Program-made: the position numbers and the translations under genes
Source: JBPOHE01 sp052035915
GTDB taxonomy: Bacteria > Pseudomonadota > Gammaproteobacteria > Chromatiales > Chromatiaceae
Direction: 5' to 3'
Length of the DNA stretch: 64,000 nucleotides
Assembly: GCA_052035915.1 (NCBI GenBank)
Contig: JBPOHE010000061.1
Location: forward strand, 1-64,000
The notes under the pieces: generated by a model
Told to the model about the DNA's origin: nothing
The model's input: the letters and a program-made list of their open reading frames with translations, nothing else
Database searches by the model: none
Part shown: positions 53,918-64,000 of the stretch, piece by piece
Layout: every line of letters starts with the position of its first letter
How positions within the stretch are numbered: position 1 is the first letter of the stretch

Positions 53918-56900
53918 CAGCGCGGCTTCGGCGTCTGCTAATTCCTCCCGGCGCCGCCCATAGCCGCAGTGATCGATCAACTGACGGGCGGCGGCGAGAT
54001 CGGCTTGGGGGCTGGTCCAGGGGTATTTTTCTTCGCGGAAGAAGAGGCGGGCGCGGTGGAGATGGATATCCGCCATGAACAGCCGCATGGGGCCGCGCTC
54101 GGCGATTTCCCAGGCTTCGTCCAAATCCTCTTGGGCACCTTCAAGTGCCGTTCGCCCTGAGCCTGTCGAAGGGCCTGCCGAATCTGTCGCAGGGTCGAGA
54201 AACCGCAGCCAGGCGCGGGTGAGGAGGGCGCGGGGAAGGTGGTCTTGCGTCCCGGCGCGGCGGAGGCCGGACACGGCGGCCTCCAGTTCGCGGCGGGCGG
54301 TTTCCCATTCCGCATTGCCGAGGATCGCCGCGTAGAGCGCGGCGCGGCCCAGCGTGAGGTGGTCGAGGGCGAGGTCGAGAAGCCAGTTGTTGCGCTCCCC
54401 AATCTTGAGCGTCTGCGCCGCGCGCTGGGAGACGGCGCGGCAGGCGTCCAAGTATCCCTCTCCCGCCGGGAGACCCCCACCCTGCCTCCCCCTTACTAAG
54501 GGGGCGGTCGCTATGTTCCTCCCCCTTGCCAAGGGGGAGGTGGGGAGGGGGTGAGAGAGTAAAGCCTGCCACGCGGCGCGCTCGGGGGCGGCGAGGAGCA
54601 GGTCGCAATACCGGAAGCCGCGCAGCGAGTAGAGCCGCGGGTAGGCGGGCTGGCGCTCGGCCTGCATTTGCTCGGCCTCGCGGAAGCGCGTCTCCGCCTC
54701 GGCCCGGCGGCCCGCCTGGTGCAGGGCGTCGGCGTGGGTCGTGCGCATGATCATCCGCATGTCCGCATCGCCGCTGCGGTCGGCGTAGGTCACGGACTGC
54801 TCGGCGTCCCCCACCGCCCCGGCCACCTCGCCCAGCGTCAGCTCCAGCTCGCTGACGTTGCTCGCCTTGGCTGCCGCAACCTCCCAGTTCTTCTGCTGAA
54901 CGCTCATTACCAGCCCAGCACGCATCGGTTCGAGGGCTTCGGTCAGGCGGCCCAAGGCGCGCAAGCTGAAGGAGGCTTCGCCCAAAAGCCAAGCTTGGTG
55001 GGGCGCTGCGAGCGCGGCCGAAACGCCGTTCCACGGCGGTTGAAAGAAGCAGGCGATAGCGCCCAAGTCCGCGCCGAGCGCGCCGAGTTTGAATGTGCTG
55101 TAGTTACCACCGCTGCCAGTGCCGCGAAGAATGCGAGCGATGTAAACCTTGTCACACGCCTCCTGCTGCAATCCCGCCTGGCAGCCGTGGGCTACGGCTT
55201 GGTAGAGCGGCTGGAGGTCTTCGAGCGTGGGCTGGTCGCCTTCCTTGTGTTTGCAGAGGTGTTCGTAGAGTCGCCGGTGGGCGAGCCGAAAGGCTGAAGG
55301 CTGAAGGCTGAAGGCTGAAGAAGAAGTCTCTTGTTCCCGCAGTTGCTTCGCGAAGTATTCTCGGATGTGCGGATGTGCATCGAGCGAGAGGAGCGCGCCG
55401 GTCGCGTCGCGGTTCACCGTGAGTAGCTTCGCGGCTTCGAGGCCGCTGAGGCAGAATTCCCAATCGTCGTCGGCCAGCCCGGCGAGCGGTTCGGTGAGGC
55501 CGGGGATGGTTTCGCTCCGCAGGGCCGTGAGACAGCCGGCGTCGGCGGGCCGGTCGAACAGGCCCATGAGCCGCAGCACGGCCACTTCGCGCCGGCCTTC
55601 GTCGCCGCCGTCGCGCAAGAGCCATTGCTCGTAGGCGGCCATGGTCCGGAAGGTGTGCCCGCCGTCCATCTTCTCGTCGGCCTTCTCAAACTTCACGCGG
55701 TCGCGCTGGCGGATGTCGCCGTGGAAGGCGCGTTTCAGGAATCCGCCGAGCAGGGTCAGCGTGAGCGCGTGGCCTTTCACGTCGTCGACCAGCGCCGCGA
55801 ATTCCTGCGTCGTGCCGGTCACGCCGAGGGTTTTGAGCAGATGCACGCCGGCGTCGCGGGATAGGCGCAGCAGCTTCACCTCCGGCGCGGTGCCCTCACC
55901 CCCGGCCCCTCTCCCAGCGGGCGAGGGGGGAGCAGGCCAGAACGCCTTCAGGTCCGGCAGCGAATAGCGGGTGGTGACGACGCACAGGCCGTGGCTGGCG
56001 GCGGCCAGTCCCTTGAGTAGCGCGGCTAGCCCGGAGTCCTTGAGCTGGCCCGGCGTGGGCGAGGTGGGCGCGTATTGCAGCGGCTCGAGGCCGTCGAGGA
56101 TGAGGAGGCTGCGCCGCTGGCCCACGATGCGGGCGAGGCGCTGGCCTTTCTCGAACACGCCGGCGGGACTGGCGGCGAAAGCTTTGTCCGCGTCGTCGCC
56201 GAAGAAGCTGAGGGCTTTCTTGAGGAAGAGGTCGGAGGAAGCGGCCATTTGCTCGCGCGTGCCCTGGCTGTAGAAGGACCAGGCAAAGGCGGCGTCGCAG
56301 CCGGGCCAGTCCTGGGCGGCGAGTTTGGCGACCCACTTGGCGATGAGGGCGGTTTTGCCTTCGCCACCGAGGGCGACGAAGCTGAGGATGCGGGGTCGAC
56401 CCGGCTCGCCATTTTGCACCTTGGTCCAGGCGTCGTTGAGGAGCTTGATTTCGGCCTCCCGGCCGATGAGTTCGCCGGGGGCGTATTTGAGGATGCGGGA
56501 GAGGTCATAATGAGTTCTGGGTATCGCTTGGGCAGGCGATGCCGGGGAGGCTGGTATTTCCGCATGGCTTACCGGAGCCTGGTGGATAGTCAGATCGACC
56601 CTTTGCGCAATTATGGGACCGGCCACAGCGGTCGTTTGTTGATGGATTGGCTGTGCGCCACTGGATGGTGATACGGCCGCGGCCAAGGGTCGGCGACTGA
56701 GATAATCGAGCCAGCCGAAGCCAATGGCGGCCAGCCAGGGAAAGACCGTCGCCGGCCAGCCGGTGTCGATGACCAGGCTGGCTAGCGTGCCGGGCCCCCA
56801 ATGAACAAAGGCATCCAGCCCTGGGGTGAGAGTGGTAACAACAGCGATGGCGAAGGCTGCTTCAGCCCGCCGTCGGTACCATAGCGCCGGATGCAACCAA

Positions 56901-57064
56901 TAGGTGAAGACGAATACCGCCAGGGCGAGCAGCACAAGCCAGGACCAGCATTCCGGCAAGTAGAGCATCGTTATGGCGGCCGCCACAGCCACCATGGCGG
57001 ACACCAAGGCCACCAACCACCAGCGGTCGGGCAACGGCGGATTTTCCTGTCGAGGCCGGTTCAT
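53906..57064 (-). CDS. Membrane-anchored STAND NTPase with TPR-like repeats
   Basis: 1052 residues from ATG 57064, with GGGAGAAG upstream. Three to four N-terminal membrane helices (15-120) and a Pro/Ala/Ile linker precede a STAND/NACHT-like domain: GREAEIKLLNDAW (201-213), Walker A GGEGKT (233-238), Walker B LLILDG (320-325) and VVTTRYS (sensor). A winged-helix-like region follows, then a long TPR-like array (about 620-1045: EASFSLRALGRLTEALEPM, NVSELELTLGEVAGAVGDAEQ, DALHQAGRRAEAETRFREAE). Such proteins sense ligands and then oligomerise; some serve in phage defence. At least four kinds of short repeat sit in frame, and a REP supplies the stop. Defence is only a possibility. Confidence 0.85.
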   Translation of the reverse strand: MNRPRQENPPLPDRWWLVALVSAMVAVAAAITMLYLPECWSWLVLLALAVFVFTYWLHPALWYRRRAEAAFAIAVVTTLTPGLDAFVHWGPGTLASLVIDTGWPATVFPWLAAIGFGWLDYLSRRPLAAAVSPSSGAQPIHQQTTAVAGPIIAQRVDLTIHQAPVSHAEIPASPASPAQAIPRTHYDLSRILKYAPGELIGREAEIKLLNDAWTKVQNGEPGRPRILSFVALGGEGKTALIAKWVAKLAAQDWPGCDAAFAWSFYSQGTREQMAASSDLFLKKALSFFGDDADKAFAASPAGVFEKGQRLARIVGQRRSLLILDGLEPLQYAPTSPTPGQLKDSGLAALLKGLAAASHGLCVVTTRYSLPDLKAFWPAPPSPAGRGAGGEGTAPEVKLLRLSRDAGVHLLKTLGVTGTTQEFAALVDDVKGHALTLTLLGGFLKRAFHGDIRQRDRVKFEKADEKMDGGHTFRTMAAYEQWLLRDGGDEGRREVAVLRLMGLFDRPADAGCLTALRSETIPGLTEPLAGLADDDWEFCLSGLEAAKLLTVNRDATGALLSLDAHPHIREYFAKQLREQETSSSAFSLQPSAFRLAHRRLYEHLCKHKEGDQPTLEDLQPLYQAVAHGCQAGLQQEACDKVYIARILRGTGSGGNYSTFKLGALGADLGAIACFFQPPWNGVSAALAAPHQAWLLGEASFSLRALGRLTEALEPMRAGLVMSVQQKNWEVAAAKASNVSELELTLGEVAGAVGDAEQSVTYADRSGDADMRMIMRTTHADALHQAGRRAEAETRFREAEQMQAERQPAYPRLYSLRGFRYCDLLLAAPERAAWQALLSHPLPTSPLARGRNIATAPLVRGRQGGGLPAGEGYLDACRAVSQRAAQTLKIGERNNWLLDLALDHLTLGRAALYAAILGNAEWETARRELEAAVSGLRRAGTQDHLPRALLTRAWLRFLDPATDSAGPSTGSGRTALEGAQEDLDEAWEIAERGPMRLFMADIHLHRARLFFREEKYPWTSPQADLAAARQLIDHCGYGRRREELADAEAALVGW
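54151..54174. repeat. In-frame dispersed repeat in the STAND gene
   Basis: TTCGCCCTGAGCCTGTCGAAGGGC is a repeat commonly seen scattered in proteobacterial genomes. It forms a small stem and encodes PSTGSGRT in the C-terminal part of the STAND NTPase, between TPR-like units. Confidence 0.65.
54456..54545. repeat. Cluster of in-frame palindromes in the STAND gene
   Basis: Three stems lie in a row: CCCTCTCCCGCCGGGAGA, CCCCCTTactAAGGGGG (54488-54504) and CCTCCCCCTTgccAAGGGGGAGG (54518-54540). On the minus strand they encode the stretch SPLARGRNIATAPLVRGRQ and GGGLPAGEG, a loop between TPR-like units. All keep the reading frame open. Confidence 0.7.
55292..55319. repeat. Four tandem GGCTGAA heptamers in the STAND gene
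   Basis: GGCTGAA occurs four times in a row. On the minus strand this encodes SAFSLQPSAFRLA. Since 7 is not a multiple of 3, changes in copy number other than by three units would break the frame, so the locus could be phase-variable. Confidence 0.75.
55893..55928. repeat. In-frame palindrome in the STAND gene, same family as 1127-1162
   Basis: CCCTCACCCCCGGCCCCTCTCCCAGC and so on form a hairpin nearly identical to the one in the kinase gene. It encodes SPAGRGAGGEG (about residues 381-391) right after the sensor strand of the NTPase domain. Confidence 0.7.
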
Positions 57065-57504
57065 GCTTCTCCCTCAAACACCCTGAGCGAACCTCGGGTA
57101 CCAAGCCAAGTAATTGATTGTGCCATAGAATCCAGGTTGTGGTGAGAGCTGGCTGCAACCATGGCCCGTCAGGTTATTGAAGTGACTTGTAGAATTACAG
57201 GGTTGCAACGGCTTGCAGGAAGACTGGAGATTGTCGTTCCGGCTCAACCTACTCCGACAAATTCCGGGAAGTGCCGGAATTCAGTCACCTGGATGGCTGT
57301 TCGGGTAACTGGCTTTTGGTCCCGGACTTCCATGTCCTTATACCCTTTCCAGATAGATCTTATGATCACGACGCCTACGGACATGGCGTAGCGAGGCTGG
57401 CGGTGGGAGGCCCGCCCTCGGGCCGATCCTGATCTTTGCCGCGGCGAGGGTGCCTTGTGATCCAGACTTCAGTAAATCAGCCGCCAGTTCCCGGCGGTCC
57501 CGGC
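57065..57504. other. Gap upstream of the STAND gene with no supported gene
   Basis: About 440 bp between the STAND gene and the decayed NRDE gene. A 6 bp dyad TTCCGG/CCGGAA lies near 57264-57281. Short open frames exist on both strands but none has a ribosome site, a recognisable family or convincing codon use. Confidence 0.3.
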
Positions 57505-57936
57505 TCAGAAATCGAGCCGCTGGAAGGGGACCAGATCCAGCGGGTCGTCGGCGAAGAGCCACAACGGCGGTCGTTCTGCCTTTGACGGGAGGGCGATGCA
57601 GGAACTGGAGCAGGTACCGAAGCCATCGGGCCGGTCGAGGTCGTTCAGTTCACCCGATGAGAGCATGTGGAGCCCCGGGGGGATCCGGATCAGTTCGATA
57701 TGTTGCCCGGCATCGTTCTTCAACCAGCAACAATCCTCCCTATTACCGATGACCAAGTTGAATGGACGATAAGAATTCGGGTCCTTGGCGGCCAAGGCCC
57801 GCACCGCCCCAGCGACCGAGTCATGCTGCAAGGCCTCCAGGACCAACTCGCCACGGCTGCGTTTGCCGGCTTCGGGTCCCAGGGTACCGATGCGACTCAT
57901 CTCCATCGCCACCAGCAGGCGGGGCGGCGTATTCAC
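57505..57936 (-). pseudogene. Decayed NRDE/TANGO2-family gene
   Basis: The 143-residue frame matches the middle and end of bacterial NRDE (TANGO2-like) proteins from memory: SRIGTLGPEAGKRSRGELVLEAL, then SYRPFNLVIGN, IPPGLHMLSSGELNDLDRP, then GFGTCSSSCIALPSKAE and RPPLWLFADDPLD. The N-terminal part with the NRDE motif and catalytic-looking start is missing (an in-frame TGA lies just above the frame, near 57985), and a block of perhaps 50 residues between NDLDRP and GFGTC also seems deleted. The only start is a GTG with no good ribosome site. I call it a remnant; a short functional protein cannot be fully excluded. Confidence 0.65.
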
Positions 57937-57984
57937 GCCTCTGTCACTCGATACACCCGACTGCTGGCCGATCAGGTATTGGTA

Positions 57985-58230
57985 TCATTCATGGGCAGCC
58001 TTTCGTTCGTCATCGTCCTGGTCCTCGTTGTAAGAGTTTTGGCTTGAAATCTTCTCTTATAAACTTGGTCCCGCCAGCGGGCGAGAGGCTGCATAGTTTC
58101 TACGCCTACTTCCGCTACGGAGCTGACTTCCTACGAGCGACCCACTTGAACCGATGAAACCTGGATTTACCTCGCCATGATCCGGATTCTGTTACGACGC
58201 TTGGTTTGAGCCGGTAATTTTCAAACGACT
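57985..58230. other. Gap between the NRDE remnant and metH
   Basis: About 250 bp with no gene, clear terminator or repeat recognised. It lies downstream of metH on the minus strand. Confidence 0.3.
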
Positions 58231-60870
<2,640 letters not shown>

Positions 60871-60932
60871 GGATTGAGCGCGCTCCTGGAAGAGATGGGT
60901 GTTAGCAACAAATAGATCTGTCCGGTTTTGTA

Positions 60933-60959
60933 GCACATAAAGTGTCCGCTTTGATGTGC
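60933..60959. other. Inverted repeat in the metH leader
   Basis: GCACAT (60933-60938) and ATGTGC (60954-60959) frame AAAGTGTCCGCTTTG, itself a smaller dyad (AAAG..CTTT). It lies about 65 bases upstream of the metH start. It could be a regulator site or part of an old insertion end; I cannot tell which. Confidence 0.35.
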
Positions 60960-61008
60960 GCGTCAGACCTACGCGTAACTTGAATCCGTTCCTCTCAGAA
61001 AACGGGGA

Positions 61009-61884
61009 TCAAAAAATCACTTGCTGACCGTCGAACACTGGCCCGTCGACACATACCCGCTTCATTGCCGGTCCGCTAGGGGTGTTGATGGTGACGACGC
61101 AACCGGCACAACCGCCGAGACCGCAGGCCATGTATTCTTCGAGGGAAAGCTGACAAGGGAGCGAAAATTCATGCGCCAATCGGGCCACGGCGACCAGCAT
61201 GGGATGGGGTCCACAGGCAAAGATCTCGATCTCCTGCCGGATTTCGGCCTCCAGGTCGGACAACCAGGTGCGGGCGAGGTCAGTGACATGGCCTTGAAAG
61301 CAGCCGGGAAAACCCTGGAGTGAAGCCAGTCGGCTGGGGATGTCCCAGTCGTCGAGCAGGGGCAGGCAGGCGATCACCCCGGCAGGTAGGGCCGATACCA
61401 GGATCTGGGAGGGGCGCGGGCGGAAAGGAAAGGGTACTTCGGAACCGAACAACGCCAGTGGTCGATAGGCTGTTTGCCGGCGCAGGGATTCGGCGAGAAA
61501 CACCAGTGGCGGAATGCCCACCCCGCCACCGATCAACAGAGGTCGCGGGCGCTCGGGGTGAACCTGAAACGGGGTGCCGATGGGACCGATCAGGCTCAGG
61601 CTTTCTCCGATCCGGCGCTGGCTGAGGAGTTGTGTCCCCTGGCCGACGACCTTGTAGAGCAACTCGATCCAGCCCTCCCCGGGGTTGGCGCGCATGATGG
61701 AGATGGGCCGACGCATGGGCAACAGGGGATCGCAGCGGAGATGGACGAAGCTGCCGGGATGAGCGGCGGCGGCGCACTCCGGGGCCCTGAGCCTGAGTAG
61801 ATATTGGGCGCCCGGACAGGACTGATGATCGAGGATCTCGGCCTCTTCCAGAAACAGGCTTCCCCGGTGGGTGGGATGGATCAT
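61009..61884 (-). CDS. pyrK: Dihydroorotate dehydrogenase electron-transfer subunit PyrK
   Basis: 291 residues from ATG 61884, whose first bases overlap the stop of the upstream gene (ATGA). A ferredoxin-reductase fold binds FAD (PMRRPISIMRAN, VVGQGTQLLSQRR) and NAD (LIGGGVGIPPLVFLAESL, FACGPHPMLVAVA), and the C-terminal 2Fe-2S site is ACGLGGCAGCVV with a fourth Cys in CVDGPVF. In class 1B systems it passes electrons from PyrD to NAD. No pyrD adjoins here. It is last in pyrB-pyrC'-pyrK. Confidence 0.9.
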   Translation of the reverse strand: MIHPTHRGSLFLEEAEILDHQSCPGAQYLLRLRAPECAAAAHPGSFVHLRCDPLLPMRRPISIMRANPGEGWIELLYKVVGQGTQLLSQRRIGESLSLIGPIGTPFQVHPERPRPLLIGGGVGIPPLVFLAESLRRQTAYRPLALFGSEVPFPFRPRPSQILVSALPAGVIACLPLLDDWDIPSRLASLQGFPGCFQGHVTDLARTWLSDLEAEIRQEIEIFACGPHPMLVAVARLAHEFSLPCQLSLEEYMACGLGGCAGCVVTINTPSGPAMKRVCVDGPVFDGQQVIF

Positions 61885-63167
61885 GGGCGTTGGAAGACCA
61901 AGCGTCCGCCGACCAGGGTATGGGTGACCCGACCGCACAGCTCCCACCCCAGGAAAGGCGTATTGTGGCCGTGGCTGAGCATGGCTCCCTCCTCCAGGAT
62001 CCAGCAAGCCTGGGGATCGAAGATCGCGATGTCGGCTGGCGCGCCGACCGCCAGTTGCCCATGAGGTATCCCCAGAATGTGGGCCGGGCCGATGGTGAGC
62101 CGGGCGATGGCTTCGCTCAATGACAACACCTTTTCCTCGACCAGCTTGAGCGTCAAGGGAAGCAGGGTTTCCAGCCCGGAGATGCCGGGGGCGGTGGAGG
62201 GAAAGGGGGCCGCCTTGGCGTCTTCCTCATGGGGTTGGTGGTCCGAGCAGATGGCGCCGATGGTGCCTTCAGCCACCGCCCGGCGCAGGGCTTCCCGATC
62301 CCCCAGGGTGCGCAGGGGGGGGATCACATGGCAGCGGCTGTCGAATCCCTCCAGATCCATCTCGGTGAGGTGTAGTTGGTGGATGGCGACATCAGCGGTG
62401 ACCCGCAGACCCTGGCTCCTGGCCTGGGTGAGCATGAGCGCCGAAGCCCCGGAGGAGAGGCTGTGGAAATGGATGCGGGCCCCGGTGTGAGTGGCGAGGG
62501 CGAGGCTGCGGGCCAGAGCGACCGTCTCCGCAGCCTCCGGGATACCCGGTAGGCCGAGACGGGCGCAAACCTGTCCTTCATGGGCGCAACCCTGATCCCG
62601 CAGCCAGGGGTCTTCGGCGAAGAGGCAGACCGGGAGATCAAAGGTGGCGCTGTATTCCAAGGCCCGCCGCAATACCAGGGTATTGGGCATCGGTCTCTGG
62701 CCATCGCTCATGGCGATACAACCGGCTTTCTTCAGTGCCGCCATCTCGCTCAACTGTTCGCCTTGCAGGCCCTGTGTCAGGGCCCCCAGGGGCAGCACGC
62801 GGCACTGACCGGAGGCCTTCGCCTTGCGACGGATGAGTTCGGTGACTGCCGGGGTGTCGTTGACCGGGTTAGTGTCGGGGGGAAAGCAGAGGCTGGTGAT
62901 GCCGCCGCTGGCGGCCGCTCGCGTCTCGCTGGCAATCGTGGCCTTATGCTCCTGCCCGGGTTCCCGCAGCCGGGCGCTGAGGTCGATCAGGCCGGGACAG
63001 AGGATGCGCCCGGCGGCATCGATGATCCTTTTGGGAGCAAAACCCCTGGGCGGCGGGCCGATGGCGGCGACCCGCCCGGCGGCAAGATGGAGATCGCACA
63101 CCCGATCGACGCCGTTGGCCGGGTCGATCAGGCGGCCACCGAGGAGGCTAATGGTATCGGCTGTCAT
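61881..63167 (-). CDS. pyrX: Non-catalytic dihydroorotase-like subunit PyrC'
   Basis: 428 residues from ATG 63167; the frame overlaps the pyrB end by 20 bases. It has the amidohydrolase fold ([95 protein letters not shown]). The zinc-binding HxH motif of true dihydroorotases (DxHxHLREPG) reads [10 protein letters not shown], so both His are lost. In Pseudomonas this paralog (PyrC'/PyrX) has no activity but is needed to assemble aspartate transcarbamoylase with PyrB. A separate active PyrC is expected elsewhere. Confidence 0.9.
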   Translation of the reverse strand: MTADTISLLGGRLIDPANGVDRVCDLHLAAGRVAAIGPPPRGFAPKRIIDAAGRILCPGLIDLSARLREPGQEHKATIASETRAAASGGITSLCFPPDTNPVNDTPAVTELIRRKAKASGQCRVLPLGALTQGLQGEQLSEMAALKKAGCIAMSDGQRPMPNTLVLRRALEYSATFDLPVCLFAEDPWLRDQGCAHEGQVCARLGLPGIPEAAETVALARSLALATHTGARIHFHSLSSGASALMLTQARSQGLRVTADVAIHQLHLTEMDLEGFDSRCHVIPPLRTLGDREALRRAVAEGTIGAICSDHQPHEEDAKAAPFPSTAPGISGLETLLPLTLKLVEEKVLSLSEAIARLTIGPAHILGIPHGQLAVGAPADIAIFDPQACWILEEGAMLSHGHNTPFLGWELCGRVTHTLVGGRLVFQRP

Positions 63168-64000
63168 CGTGTTGGGGAGCAGGTAAATGGGAGGGGCCGA
63201 GGCACATGGAGATCGCGGCCATGCGTACCGCGATGCCATAACTGACCTGTTGTAGTATCACCGAGCGGGGACCGTCGGCCACCCGGGAGTCCATCTCGAC
63301 GCCGCGGTTGATGGGACCGGGATGCATGACGATGGCGTCCGGCTTGGCCGCTGCCAAACGCTCCTCGGTCAGGCCGAAGAGTTGATAATACTCGTGCTCG
63401 CTCGGCAACAGGGCGCCGCGCATGCGTTCGCGCTGGAGCCTCAGCATCATGACCACATCACAATCGCGGATGCCGGCTTCGAGGTTGTGGAACACCCGGA
63501 CGCCCAGGGACTCGACGCCATTGGGGAGCAGGGTGCGGGGGGCGATGACCCGTACCTCGGCCGCCCCGAGGGTGTTGAGGGCCAGGATCTCGGAGCGGGC
63601 GACGCGGGAATGGAGGACGTCACCGACGATCGCCACCCGCAGCTCCTCGAACCGCCCTTTATGGCGGCGGATGGTGAACATATCGAGCAGTCCCTGGGTC
63701 GGGTGCGAGTGGCGTCCGTCACCGGCATTGATCACGCTGACATGGGGGGCGGCGTGTTGGGCGATGAAATGGGCGGCCCCGCTGTCCGCGTGGCGGACGA
63801 TGAACATATCGCAGTGCATGGCCTCCAGGTTGCGCAAGGTATCGAGCAGGGTCTCGCCCTTGACGGTGGAGGAGGCGTTCACATTGAGACTGAGCACATC
63901 CGCCGACAGTCGCTTGGCGGCAAGTTCGAAGGTGGTGCGGGTGCGGGTGCTGTTCTCGAAAAACAGATTGGTGACCACCTTGCCACGGCAAAGGGGGACC
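63148..64000 (-). CDS. pyrB: Aspartate carbamoyltransferase catalytic chain, 5' end outside the window
   Basis: 284 residues are visible; the frame runs open to the right edge, so the N-terminal part (about 50 residues) is missing. The carbamoyl-phosphate motif [13 protein letters not shown] is close to the edge, and [33 protein letters not shown] and [15 protein letters not shown] are intact. It catalyses the first committed step of pyrimidine synthesis. Its end overlaps pyrC', as in the Pseudomonas pyrBC' operon. Confidence 0.95.
   Translation of the reverse strand, partial: VPLCRGKVVTNLFFENSTRTRTTFELAAKRLSADVLSLNVNASSTVKGETLLDTLRNLEAMHCDMFIVRHADSGAAHFIAQHAAPHVSVINAGDGRHSHPTQGLLDMFTIRRHKGRFEELRVAIVGDVLHSRVARSEILALNTLGAAEVRVIAPRTLLPNGVESLGVRVFHNLEAGIRDCDVVMMLRLQRERMRGALLPSEHEYYQLFGLTEERLAAAKPDAIVMHPGPINRGVEMDSRVADGPRSVILQQVSYGIAVRMAAISMCLGPSHLPAPQHDDSRYH

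Noticed and set aside
53346..53963. A 205-residue plus-strand frame in the repeat-rich gap
   Set aside because: It runs through copy E, a REP and a CCCCCTT palindrome and over the end of the STAND gene; it shows no family and no ribosome site.
57161..57391. A 76-residue plus-strand frame upstream of the STAND gene
   Set aside because: No homology recognised, no ribosome site, and atypical codon use.
60871..61008. A SAM or cobalamin riboswitch in the metH leader
   Set aside because: No B12-box-like sequence or SAM-riboswitch pattern is visible; only a short dyad at 60933-60959.

Overview
The window is about 64 kb of GC-rich bacterial chromosome, densely coded, with no rRNA or tRNA genes, prophage, CRISPR array or intact insertion sequence that I could see. 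Gene content and order point to a gammaproteobacterium. The leuC-leuD-leuB-asd-fimV-truA-trpF-trpB-trpA-accD-folC-dedD-cvpA-purF-metZ series is the Pseudomonas-type arrangement, ubiK-comM lies next to glnK-amtB, and there is a FimX-like twitching regulator, a PyrB/PyrC' pair and EpmB. A class I lysyl-tRNA synthetase, a PyrK, and kinase/FGE and STAND accessory proteins fit a purple-sulfur-bacterium-like lineage (Chromatiales); that placement is inference.

Layout. 1-3.4 kb: a Ser/Thr kinase fused to an FGE-sulfatase-like domain (minus strand), with a probable frameshift near its start. 3.7-6.9 kb: a peptide-type ABC permease and its lipoprotein solute-binding partner. 7.0-9.6 kb: a small lipoprotein, then a secreted protein translationally coupled to a matrixin-like zinc protease. 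9.9-12.5 kb: CorA and citrate synthase. 12.7-16.4 kb: ubiK-comM-yheS (minus). 16.5-19.4 kb: a torF-glnK-amtB unit behind an NtrC site and a sigma-54 promoter, closed by a strong terminator. 19.4-23.2 kb: a CDGSH protein, an M1-type peptidase and a LysR regulator divergent from leuC. 23.4-41.6 kb: the large plus-strand biosynthetic series for leucine, the aspartate family, tryptophan, fatty acids, folate, purines and methionine, with FimV and TruA. 41.6-46.2 kb: DUF190, crcB, class I LysRS and a BPSS1780-type membrane protein (minus). 46.7-53.3 kb: epmB, fimX-like, and a three-gene cassette encoding a PstS-like secreted protein and two unknown proteins. 53.3-58.2 kb: repeat-rich DNA, a membrane-anchored STAND NTPase, and a decayed NRDE/TANGO2 gene. 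58.2-64 kb: the C-terminal part of MetH, then pyrB-pyrC'-pyrK (minus), with pyrB running off the right edge.

The most unusual feature is a family of 116-118 bp elements in gaps between genes: five full copies (9.6, 19.9, 42.1, 50.2 and 53.7 kb) and one half copy (9.85 kb). Each has imperfect terminal inverted repeats starting CCGGGC and two internal GTTCTC/GAGAAC-type palindromes. GTAG-headed REP and REPIN-like palindromes are also present, and further palindromic repeats sit inside the reading frames of the kinase and the STAND NTPase. One REP supplies the stop codon of the STAND gene. No tools were available, so family assignments rest on motifs read by eye.
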